DNA from: CAYGDT01 sp964348745
GTDB lineage: Bacteria; Patescibacteriota; Gracilibacteria; Peribacterales; Peribacteraceae
DNA length: 10,147 nt
Reading direction: 5' to 3'
Assembly (NCBI GenBank): GCA_964348745.1
Contig: CAYGDT010000053.1
Span: forward strand, 1 to 10,147
Below the pieces are notes generated by a model, which had not been told where the DNA came from, did not search any database, and saw nothing but the letters and a program-made list of their open reading frames with translations. A program made the translations under genes and the position numbers. Positions 1 through 5,588 of this stretch are shown here, piece by piece. How positions within the stretch are numbered: the first letter of the stretch is position 1; each line of letters starts with the position of its first letter.

Positions 1-23
1 GTTAATCACGTTTGCAATCCGTA

Positions 24-99
24 TGGTGCCACGGACTGGGATTGAACCAGTGACCCCAGGCTTATGAGTCCTGTGCTCTACCAACTGAGCTACCGTGGC
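24..99 (-). tRNA. tRNA-Met (CAU), elongator type
   Basis: Read on the minus strand the sequence folds into a complete cloverleaf of 76 nt including an encoded CCA (24-26). The acceptor stem GCCACGG/CCGTGGC pairs over 7 bp, the D stem is GCTC/GAGC, and the T arm is ACTGG-TTCAATC-CCAGT. The anticodon loop is CTCATAA, placing anticodon CAT at 64-66. The anticodon stem CAGGA/GCCTG has one A-G mismatch next to the loop. The fully paired first acceptor base pair argues against an initiator tRNA, which usually has a mismatch there. A CAU anticodon can also belong to the lysidine-modified tRNA-Ile2, and the sequence alone does not fully exclude that. Confidence 0.93.
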
Positions 100-118
100 A
101 TAAACGATGCGAGAAAGA

Positions 119-127
119 ACTGTACCA
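119..127 (-). promoter_or_regulatory. Possible extended -10 promoter for the tRNA
   Basis: On the minus strand TGG-TACAGT forms an extended -10 box (TGnTANNNT) that would start transcription about a dozen bases before the mature tRNA 5' end at 99. No good -35 box is seen at the usual distance. An extended -10 can work without one, but the call rests on a short motif. Confidence 0.3.
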
Positions 128-135
128 ACTGCTTG

Positions 136-165
136 CCCCGCGAAGCTCCAGAGAGCGTAGTGGGG
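136..165. repeat. Palindromic hairpin element 1
   Basis: An outer stem pairs 136-141 (CCCCGC) with 160-165 (GTGGGG, one G-T wobble). A 3 x 3 internal loop (GAA opposite GTA) follows, then an inner stem GCTC (145-148)/GAGC (153-156) closed by a CAGA tetraloop. The same layout recurs immediately downstream at 174-202. The element lies between the tRNA and the first protein gene and has no U-tract, so it resembles a small dispersed palindromic repeat more than a terminator. Confidence 0.55.
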
Positions 166-173
166 AGCTACTC

Positions 174-202
174 GTCCGCCGGAGCTTTTAGCGAAGGCGG
201 GC
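174..202. repeat. Palindromic hairpin element 2
   Basis: An outer stem pairs 174-180 (GTCCGCC) with 196-202 (GGCGGGC, one wobble). A 3 x 3 internal loop (GGA opposite GAA) follows, then an inner stem GCT (184-186)/AGC (190-192) with loop TTT. The GC...GAAGGCGG core resembles short palindromes I recall as scattered through many CPR and other environmental genomes. That family link is from memory, not a search. Apart from the two hairpins and a possible promoter, I see nothing in 101-282. Confidence 0.55.
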
Positions 203-282
203 CGTGGCATGTGTGCTATTGCACGCGCCTGATTATGCAGCAATGAAGACTGTGAAAAAAGGGCTATAGTGTAAAAATGCTG

Positions 283-288
283 TAGAAT
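283..288 (+). promoter_or_regulatory. Possible leaderless -10 box for the first membrane protein gene
   Basis: TAGAAT ends 7 nt before the ATG at 296, the spacing at which transcription would begin at or next to the start codon. There is no Shine-Dalgarno sequence before this ATG. No convincing -35 box is visible. The same hexamer at nearly the same distance precedes the kinase gene, where a perfect -35 is present. A second weak candidate, TATAGT, lies at 265-270. Confidence 0.3.
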
Positions 289-295
289 ACCGACT

Positions 296-532
296 ATGGC
301 TACCGTTGCATTCATCGTCATTCAGCTGCTTTCGATAGCGATCACCTTGCTGTTTGCCCAGCAGTACCACTATTTCACAAAGAAACACGAAACACTCTTG
401 CGTGCCATTGATGCAGAAAAATATCCTGCGAGTTCCTATCAGTATTTCGTTGTCATGTGGGTATACGTCATTGTCACCTGCGTCATTCTCGGTAGCACGA
501 CCGCGCTCTATCTCTACCACCCTCCACTCTAA
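296..532 (+). CDS. Small two-helix membrane protein, unknown function
   Basis: This encodes 78 residues that I do not assign to a named family. Two hydrophobic stretches, about residues 3-22 and 50-73, should span the membrane. They are joined by a charged polar loop (FTKKHETLLRAIDAEK), giving a helical hairpin. The ATG at 296 is chosen because it gives the complete first helix and lies 7 nt after a -10-like TAGAAT. The gene ends only 6 nt before the ATG of the PH-domain gene, so the two are very probably cotranscribed and may act together at the membrane. No catalytic motif is visible. Its coding status rests on the strong membrane pattern and tight spacing with a recognisable gene. Confidence 0.65.
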   Translation: MATVAFIVIQLLSIAITLLFAQQYHYFTKKHETLLRAIDAEKYPASSYQYFVVMWVYVIVTCVILGSTTALYLYHPPL

Positions 533-538
533 ATACGC

Positions 539-1061
539 ATGGCTGATCCCCTCTTTTCTCAGCGGCAAGAAGAAAAACTGGTGCAGGCGATCAGCACGCA
601 CTGGATAAAATATGTTGGTCCCACAATCATATTCACGCTGTTCATTGTCACAGGNNNNNNNNNNCGGCATGCTCGTCGCTTCCTCCCTTGCATCGCGTGG
701 GTGGCCGATGATGTCGTACGGGCTCCTTTTTTCGGGTCTCCTCCTGACACACTTCGGTAATCACTTCCTGTTCCACCGACTGTTATCCGAAGCACTCGAA
801 GACATTATCATCACGACACGCCGCGTGATCTGGCTGCGAAAATCGCTCTTTCAGTACGACAACATGCACCAGATTCCTATTGATAAAATACTAGGAGTGG
901 AAGCCAGAAAACACGGTATACTGCAAACAATTCTCGGGTACGGGTCTCTTTGGTTCGATACGGGCGGAACGGAAGCGAGCGACGAAAGCGCCATCATCAT
1001 TCAGGTCGCGCACCCCAATCGACTCGCACGGGATATAAACCAATTGTTACAACTGAAATAG
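539..1061 (+). CDS. Bacterial PH-domain (DUF304/YdbS-like) membrane protein, split by an assembly gap
   Basis: The N-terminal part starts at ATG 539 (MADPLFSQRQEEK) and the C-terminal part continues in another frame after the ten Ns at 655-664. Two bases of a codon remain before the gap and one after it. The true gap must therefore be a multiple of three, and length zero gives a smooth join (IVTGGMLVASS). Joined with no gap the product is 170 residues. It has two membrane helices (about 25-38 plus the gap region, and the stretch after SRGWPMM), then a PH-like domain with the usual cues: TTRRVIW, IPIDKILGVE, GYGSLWFDTGG and a final HPNRLARDINQLL helix. Proteins of this group are membrane anchored and their ligands are mostly unknown. 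The frameshift is an assembly artefact, not a biological one. Confidence 0.75.
655..664. other. Assembly gap (10 Ns)
   Basis: Ten consecutive Ns are typical of a placeholder between scaffolded contigs. Reading-frame arithmetic in the surrounding PH-domain gene shows that the missing length is a multiple of three and may be zero, so the ten Ns do not represent ten real bases. Confidence 0.97.
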
Positions 1062-1105
1062 AGGATGCAGAGGATGCAGAAGAGTCAGACGATGCAGAAG
1101 ATGAT
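1061..1105 (+). repeat. Five-copy imperfect 9-nt tandem array
   Basis: Successive 9-mers are GAGGATGCA, GAGGATGCA, GAAGAGTCA, GACGATGCA and GAAGATGAT. The array begins on the last base of the PH-domain stop codon and fills most of the 63-nt gap to the hydrolase gene. Unlike the other arrays here it has a period of 9 rather than 7. Confidence 0.8.
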
Positions 1106-1124
1106 TGCCTGAAATGATACTTCC

Positions 1125-1949
1125 ATGCAGACTGAAAACACTATGTCCACAATGCTTCTCTGTTTACATGGCTGGGGTGGTTCGAAAGAATCGTTCACCG
1201 AACTCCGCGAGGCATTGAAAAATACGGACATCGAAATTCTGACACCCGATCTGCCCGGATTCGGCGACGAACCGGAACCCGACCGCCCATGGACGGTCGA
1301 CGACTATGCCGACTGGGTGCTCCACTGGCTGAACACAAATCACCGATCACTGATCACTGATCACCAACCCTTCTTCCTCCTTGGTCATTCCCATGGTGGC
1401 CGTATCGCCATAAAATTATTAACAGACAAATCTTCAATCTTCCCTGCCTCGCCGGCAGGCAGGAATCTTCAATCTTCAATCCCCTCCCATCTCTTCCTCT
1501 GCGCCTCTGCAGGCATAAAACGCCCGAGGCATATAAAACGCATCTTAGGGCTTATTCTCGCGAAAGTAGGGAAATCGATACTCACTCTTCCGGGACTACG
1601 CGCACTGCAACCGCTCGCAAAAAAACTCCTCTACAAACTCGTGCGCGTCCATGATTACGAAAAGGCATCGGACATCATGCGACGAACACTGATCAATGTC
1701 TCCAACGAAGACCTGCGTCCCCTGCTACGAATGATCACAGTCCCTACGGATATTTTCTGGGGAGAAGACGACAGCATGACACCGCTCAAGGACGGTGAAA
1801 TCATGGCAGCGGAAATCCCTCATGCGACGCTGCACACCTACCCAAGCGTCCGCCACCGCGTGCACCGCGACCGAGCAAAGGAGATTGCGGAGGTTATTGG
1901 TGAACGACTAAGTCAGCAGAGGAATCTTCGGATGGGAGACGATCATTGA
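1125..1949 (+). CDS. Alpha/beta hydrolase
   Basis: The 274-residue protein has the alpha/beta-hydrolase core. The oxyanion-hole segment HGWGG is near residue 15, the nucleophile elbow is GHSHGG with Ser89, the acid is in FWGEDD (Asp216 fits the WGExD pattern), and the catalytic His is His244 in the SVRHRVH segment. The substrate cannot be told; the fold covers esterases, lipases and C-C hydrolases. No signal peptide is seen, so it is probably cytosolic. ATG 1125 is used, but ATG 1143 (MSTMLLCLHGWGG) would also give an intact first strand. Two stretches are foreign to the fold: residues 71-81, encoded by a heptamer array before the nucleophile strand, and residues 103-119, encoded by heptamers around a palindrome. 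The last 56 nt overlap the kinase gene on the other strand. Confidence 0.85.
   Translation: MQTENTMSTMLLCLHGWGGSKESFTELREALKNTDIEILTPDLPGFGDEPEPDRPWTVDDYADWVLHWLNTNHRSLITDHQPFFLLGHSHGGRIAIKLLTDKSSIFPASPAGRNLQSSIPSHLFLCASAGIKRPRHIKRILGLILAKVGKSILTLPGLRALQPLAKKLLYKLVRVHDYEKASDIMRRTLINVSNEDLRPLLRMITVPTDIFWGEDDSMTPLKDGEIMAAEIPHATLHTYPSVRHRVHRDRAKEIAEVIGERLSQQRNLRMGDDH
1338..1365 (+). repeat. Heptamer array inside the hydrolase gene
   Basis: Four successive 7-mers read AATCACC, GATCACT, GATCACT and GATCACC. They encode NHRSLITDHQ, an extra polar loop just before the strand that leads to GHSHGG. The unit is closely related to the CCAATCA array in the FemAB gene, and both are read in the frame that gives an ITxH peptide. 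Confidence 0.8.
1431..1484 (+). repeat. Palindrome nested in a heptamer array, inside the hydrolase gene
   Basis: The 7-mers TCTTCAA and TCTTCCC (1431-1444) lead into a palindrome whose arms CCTGCCT (1443-1449) and AGGCAGG (1457-1463) enclose a 7-nt loop. AATCTTC, AATCTTC and AATCCCC (1464-1484) follow. Related 7-mers on both sides suggest that a mobile or copied palindrome landed in a heptamer array. The whole block keeps the reading frame and encodes an Ala/Ser/Pro/Gly-rich loop of the hydrolase. Confidence 0.75.
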
Positions 1950-4374
1950 TTTCTTTAATACATTCCTCAGCATGTTTGTGTGCATTCTCCCGTGAAAGAG
2001 GAGGAATATTTGAATCAACAATCTCACCAACCTCTGCCTGAGAGAGGTTTCGTAGTAGCTTTGCAGCCCTTTTGTCTTGCATTGCCGAATCAAGATCGGG
2101 GAAATTCTGCTGCTCTCCCGATGGCCACTCGAAACGATATAAGCCTTCCGGCTTTAGAAGCAACTTTGTTCCATCAGAGAATAAAATAGGAATAAAAGTC
2201 TGGCTTCCAAGTGTTTGATCGATGTCATCTGGATCCATTCCTAAATGGAGCTCTGCAATCTTGCGCAACTCATCTGGACTACAATGTTTAACAATAAAAT
2301 TAAATGAAGTCGTGCCGTCGGGCAGCATCCCATTGAAAGACATGTTATCACTCGGCAAAGAATTCGCATTTTCCCCACGTTCATTCTGCATACCAACAAA
2401 CAGCTGAATACCATCAACAGGAGTCCCATTGTCACGCTTCCCTACCAAATCAAGACCAGCCAGTTGATCACCGAGCATGAAGAGCTGACCATCGCTGATT
2501 GCTACCGCACCATTCGCAGGAAAATGACCGTATGTATTATGATCCCACTGAGTAAGATCCACAGTAGTAACAGAAACATCATCTGCAATGTGTGCCCCTG
2601 AGGATACTATGTCATCAGGTGGTGGTCCGTCTGGATCAAGCTCTTGGTGCGACGTCGTAGCTTCTACACTGTCAGGCTCCGTGAGTAGGGCTACTGCGCC
2701 CTCTGGCGGATCTTCCATTATTCCAATTTTGTCCTTTGAAACAGGCTCGAGGGATTTGCTTTTAGAGTTATAGATATACCACGCACCAGCAATGAATATT
2801 GCAGCGACGCCTGCGAGAACTAACATCCAAGACCGAGAGGTAGAACGGATACGATTGACCGATGAAGACGCGTTAAATTCCAATGCTACTCTGTCTGTAC
2901 CTTTTGCCATTTTATCTGCCGCAGCACTGAAAGCGGTTAGCATCTCCTTTGGACTTTTAAATCTATTGACCTCTGTTGGCTTTTGTCTAGGAAGACCTAT
3001 GCCAAGCATCGAAAAATCATGATATGCCTCATCGGACATAAAACTCCTGTATGACTCTCCTGAAAAGCCACTGTAATGAAAAAACCATTCGCAAAGTTCG
3101 TCATCAAGAAGTGGCCTGTCCCCCGAACGCACAGCCATCATTTTTCGTAATTTTGGAAAAAGTTCTCGTTCCATGAATGCTGCAACATGCGGTTCTGTTT
3201 CTTTGAGTCTATCGAACCCGGGATAAACGATAGGAGGCACTTCTGACTGTCTTTTCTTCAGAGTCTCAATTCCGGATGCATTCCAATGAACCATGGGGTG
3301 ACGCCCTGTCAGCTGCTCCGTAAACATAAGCCCTAGGGAATAGACATCGGAAGCGGAAGATATATGCTTTTCGCCCCGTGCCTGCTCTGGAGACATGTAC
3401 CCGATCGTACCCATCACTGCATTGGAATGTGTCTGAAAAGTCTGCTCGTGTTGATTGCCCATTTTCTTGGCTAATCCGAAGTCTATTCCGATGACCTCGC
3501 CTGCGTGCGTAGCACGAAGATTACTTGGCTTCCAGTCACGATGCACAATATCCTCTCCTGCCAAATCCTTAGCATATCTCATAGTAAGTGCGAAAGAATT
3601 CATTGCAGCATGAAATGGCATCGGTCTGAGGCCATTGGCTTTCATTAGTTCCCCTACATCAAATCCATCAACGAACTCCATCTGAAGTTCACAAACACCT
3701 TTATCAGGATTGTAAACAGCACCGACCACACGTGGCGCATTACGAACTTTGCCCTGCGCAGAAACAGTTGTCCGCAACTCTCGACTCACAAATCTCTTAA
3801 ATGCTTGTTGACCATCTCCATGCTCACCATCCTGCCTTCCGTTTCTATTGTCGGCATCAACATACATCATCTTAATTGCAACTCTCCCCCCGTGATCTTC
3901 CAATATAACATCCAAGTTATGTTGAATCAGAGGTAGTAATCTTGCGTACTCACGTTCATCGATATCACTCATACGATCTCCGCCAAGTGCTGCAATAATC
4001 ATATCTGGAATAAGTGCCGCAACCGCTTGCCTGTTCTCAATGACAGCATCTAGGACCTGCCCCATCCCTCCTTCCCCGACCTTACTCAACACAGAAAATG
4101 CTGAGCTGTTCGGACCATCTCGCATGTGAACAATCTTATTGGGGCGAATAGCACCTCTAGCAAATTCGTCGAGTTTGCCCTCTTCTAACGCCTTCAAGTA
4201 GTTCGGATCAATTTCAGCGGTCTCACCGACATTACCTTCCCCCAAAAGATTATCTGGAACTTTAGTAATTGTCTCATCCAACTGAAATGGAGTTACTATG
4301 CCCCCCTGATTATCTACAATAGCAGCATCATCAGGAGTTGCAGAATGCGATGATGATGCATTAGGACCACTCAT
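1894..4374 (-). CDS. Membrane receptor-type Ser/Thr protein kinase
   Basis: This encodes 826 residues. A polar N-terminal tail (1-90) is followed by a Hanks-type kinase domain: glycine loop VGEGGMGQV (99-107), VAIK with Lys168, HRDWKPSN with catalytic Asp280, DFG (298-300), activation segment ending GTIGYMSPE (322-330) and SDVYSLG (342-348). All residues needed for activity are present, so it should phosphorylate proteins on Ser/Thr. About 45 residues more than usual lie between the glycine loop and Lys168, and Trp281 replaces the usual Leu/Ile. One helix (about 516-535) should anchor it, leaving residues 536-826 outside as a probable sensor. That part has no PASTA or other repeat I recognise. 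The ATG lies 6 nt from a strong promoter. The gene looks more AT-rich than its flanks and contains none of the heptamer arrays, so separate acquisition is possible. Confidence 0.93.
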   Translation of the reverse strand: MSGPNASSSHSATPDDAAIVDNQGGIVTPFQLDETITKVPDNLLGEGNVGETAEIDPNYLKALEEGKLDEFARGAIRPNKIVHMRDGPNSSAFSVLSKVGEGGMGQVLDAVIENRQAVAALIPDMIIAALGGDRMSDIDEREYARLLPLIQHNLDVILEDHGGRVAIKMMYVDADNRNGRQDGEHGDGQQAFKRFVSRELRTTVSAQGKVRNAPRVVGAVYNPDKGVCELQMEFVDGFDVGELMKANGLRPMPFHAAMNSFALTMRYAKDLAGEDIVHRDWKPSNLRATHAGEVIGIDFGLAKKMGNQHEQTFQTHSNAVMGTIGYMSPEQARGEKHISSASDVYSLGLMFTEQLTGRHPMVHWNASGIETLKKRQSEVPPIVYPGFDRLKETEPHVAAFMERELFPKLRKMMAVRSGDRPLLDDELCEWFFHYSGFSGESYRSFMSDEAYHDFSMLGIGLPRQKPTEVNRFKSPKEMLTAFSAAADKMAKGTDRVALEFNASSSVNRIRSTSRSWMLVLAGVAAIFIAGAWYIYNSKSKSLEPVSKDKIGIMEDPPEGAVALLTEPDSVEATTSHQELDPDGPPPDDIVSSGAHIADDVSVTTVDLTQWDHNTYGHFPANGAVAISDGQLFMLGDQLAGLDLVGKRDNGTPVDGIQLFVGMQNERGENANSLPSDNMSFNGMLPDGTTSFNFIVKHCSPDELRKIAELHLGMDPDDIDQTLGSQTFIPILFSDGTKLLLKPEGLYRFEWPSGEQQNFPDLDSAMQDKRAAKLLRNLSQAEVGEIVDSNIPPLSRENAHKHAEECIKEINDRLPSEDSSADLVVHQ

Positions 4375-4380
4375 GCGAGA

Positions 4381-4408
4381 ATTCTACTTATTTTCATATA
4401 ATTGTCAA
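4381..4408 (-). promoter_or_regulatory. Near-consensus sigma-70 promoter for the kinase gene (leaderless)
   Basis: On the minus strand a perfect -35 TTGACA (4403-4408) is separated by 16 nt from the -10 TAGAAT (4381-4386). Only 6 nt lie between the -10 box and the ATG at 4374, so transcription should begin at or within a base or two of the start codon. No ribosome binding site can fit. Confidence 0.75.
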
Positions 4409-4499
4409 TAAATGGCTATCTATGAGCCGAATCAAGGTATTGACACATAATTTAATATATTTTAATTCGTATAATCCAGTGATATGTACGTCTTTCCTC

Positions 4500-5441
4500 T
4501 TAGTGGAACATAAAGTTCAGTATCCACTGCTTGATCTGATTGATAACACTCTGTGGAACCGAAAGGAATGACGCTTCGCTCTCCGGCACTGCTGGCTGAG
4601 TGGCTGCCTGCTGTCCTTGTGGAAGAGCAAAGTACAATTGTCCGACGGAGCTTTGAGACGGAGCAGTACCGATATCCGATGCACTGGGTGATAGTGCGGG
4701 ATCAGTAGAAGGCGAGACGGTAGAGGGATCCCCGCCAGCCCCCGCAGTAGCTGCGCAGTCTTGAGGGCAGTCCGTTGCATTCTCATTGGTAGCACAGACA
4801 CCATTTCCGCAAAAACCTACTGTCGGGGCGGGATTGGAAAATCCATTGGAAGGCGCAGTCGAAGGGGTGCTCGTTGTACCGGCGGATGCTGATGTCGCTG
4901 CAACAGAAGTAATGATAGGGGCAGCGGTTGCTGATGTCGCTGCAACAGAAGTAATGATAGGGGCAGCGGATGCTGATAGAGTGCTCGCGGCACTTGCGGA
5001 CGCTGAAGTCGCTGCAACAGAAGTAATGATAGGGGCAGCGGATGCTGATGTTGAGGCAACGGTAGAGGCACTTGTCGTAGTCCCTACTGCAGAGTAAGCA
5101 TACGAATACGATGATCCGGGAGCAGGAAAGTAAGAGTAAGTGGCTGAAGCAATTGCGCTACTTGTCGTAGTAGCTGAAGTGCCCGCTGAGTAAGCATTGG
5201 AAGTTGACGTTCCAGCTGCAGGGAAATAAGAGTAAGTGGCTGAAGCGATTGCGCTACTTGTCGTAGTAACTGAAGTACCCGCTGAGTAGGCGGAAGCCCC
5301 TGCAGAAGACAAAGACGACGGCGGAGAATACGTCGCGGTGCTACCAAGAAACGGTCCATACCTGTACGCCAACGCGGAACCAATTGCAACAAGTGCAAGA
5401 ACGGAGCAGATGCCGATTGCTTTCTTGTGTGCGCTTTTCAT
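4500..5441 (-). CDS. Ala/Ser/Thr-rich repeat surface protein with a four-Cys module
   Basis: This encodes 313 residues that begin MKSAHKKAIG followed by a hydrophobic stretch (about 9-27), a Sec signal peptide or signal anchor. The body is low complexity. A 32-residue unit rich in Tyr, Ser and Thr occurs at 51-82 and 83-114 with a stub after it. A 14-residue unit containing AAPIITSVAATSA occurs at 134-147, 158-171 and 172-185. A CGNGVC...CPQDC module (Cys211, 216, 225, 229) resembles small Cys-rich units of secreted proteins in other uncultured prokaryotes, probably stabilised by two disulfides. The last 20 residues form an amphipathic or hydrophobic segment (VPQSVINQIKQWILNFMF). It is likely an exported, surface-attached stalk protein. 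No enzyme motif is seen. It is divergent from the envelope operon and shares its strand with the kinase. Confidence 0.75.
   Translation of the reverse strand: MKSAHKKAIGICSVLALVAIGSALAYRYGPFLGSTATYSPPSSLSSAGASAYSAGTSVTTTSSAIASATYSYFPAAGTSTSNAYSAGTSATTTSSAIASATYSYFPAPGSSYSYAYSAVGTTTSASTVASTSASAAPIITSVAATSASASAASTLSASAAPIITSVAATSATAAPIITSVAATSASAGTTSTPSTAPSNGFSNPAPTVGFCGNGVCATNENATDCPQDCAATAGAGGDPSTVSPSTDPALSPSASDIGTAPSQSSVGQLYFALPQGQQAATQPAVPESEASFLSVPQSVINQIKQWILNFMFH
4887..5042 (-). repeat. Three-copy 14-residue coding repeat
   Basis: Units of 42 nt encode [S/T]AAPIITSVAATSA at residues 134-147, 158-171 and 172-185 of the surface protein. The second and third are adjacent, and the first is 72 nt from the second. 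DNA identity is nearly complete (the string GCAACAGAAGTAATGATAGG occurs three times on the plus strand), which points to recent duplication. Confidence 0.85.
5100..5291 (-). repeat. Two-copy 96-nt (32-residue) coding repeat
   Basis: Two adjacent 96-nt units encode AYSAGTS[VA]TTTSSAIASA followed by TYSYFPA and a variable tail. A partial third unit (AYSA) follows. The period is visible from TAAGAGTAAG at 5131 and again at 5227. It extends the Ser/Thr stalk of the surface protein without disturbing the frame. Confidence 0.85.
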
Positions 5442-5464
5442 ATTGGTGTTACAGAATTCTCATT

Positions 5465-5493
5465 ATTATACCACAAATCAACGTTGTATCCAA
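5465..5493 (-). promoter_or_regulatory. Extended -10 promoter for the surface-protein gene
   Basis: On the minus strand a consensus TATAAT (5465-5470) is preceded by TGG, making an extended -10. A -35-like TTGGAT (5488-5493) lies at 17-nt spacing. Transcription would start near 5458, leaving a leader of about 17 nt without a Shine-Dalgarno sequence before ATG 5441. Confidence 0.6.
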
Positions 5494-5514
5494 TACCCCA
5501 CGGATGCGTATGGT

Positions 5515-5541
5515 TCATGGTTCGACAGGGCTCACCATGAC
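5515..5541. repeat. Dispersed inverted-repeat element (TCGACA...GCTCA core)
   Basis: Arms TCATGGT (5515-5521) and ACCATGA (5534-5540) enclose a 12-nt loop containing TCGACAGGGCTC. The core resembles the ACTCGACAAGCTCAGGGT copy inside the FemAB gene at 9334-9351. It lies between the divergent promoters of the surface protein and the envelope operon, so it could affect either, but I see no direct sign of that. Confidence 0.55.
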
Positions 5542-5576
5542 AATAGCCAATTTCTGGGCAAAAAGACTAAATCCGC

Positions 5577-5582
5577 TACAAT
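5577..5582 (+). promoter_or_regulatory. Leaderless -10 box for the envelope operon
   Basis: TACAAT ends 6 nt before ATG 5589, the same spacing as the kinase promoter. No recognisable -35 is present at 16-18 nt, and there is no Shine-Dalgarno sequence. It is the best candidate start for transcription of the four-gene envelope operon. Confidence 0.4.
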
Positions 5583-5588
5583 TTAGCC

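Noticed and set aside
4470..4513. TATAAT on the plus strand, 8 nt before an ATG opening a 9-codon frame (MYVFPLSGT)
   Set aside because: The plus-strand TTGACA upstream (4440-4445) is 24 nt away, too far for a normal promoter, and the tiny frame overlaps the end of the surface-protein gene; an AT-rich region gives such boxes by chance.
4786..5097. 103-codon plus-strand frame rich in Ala, Val and Asp repeats
   Set aside because: Its repetitiveness only mirrors the repeats of the surface protein on the other strand.
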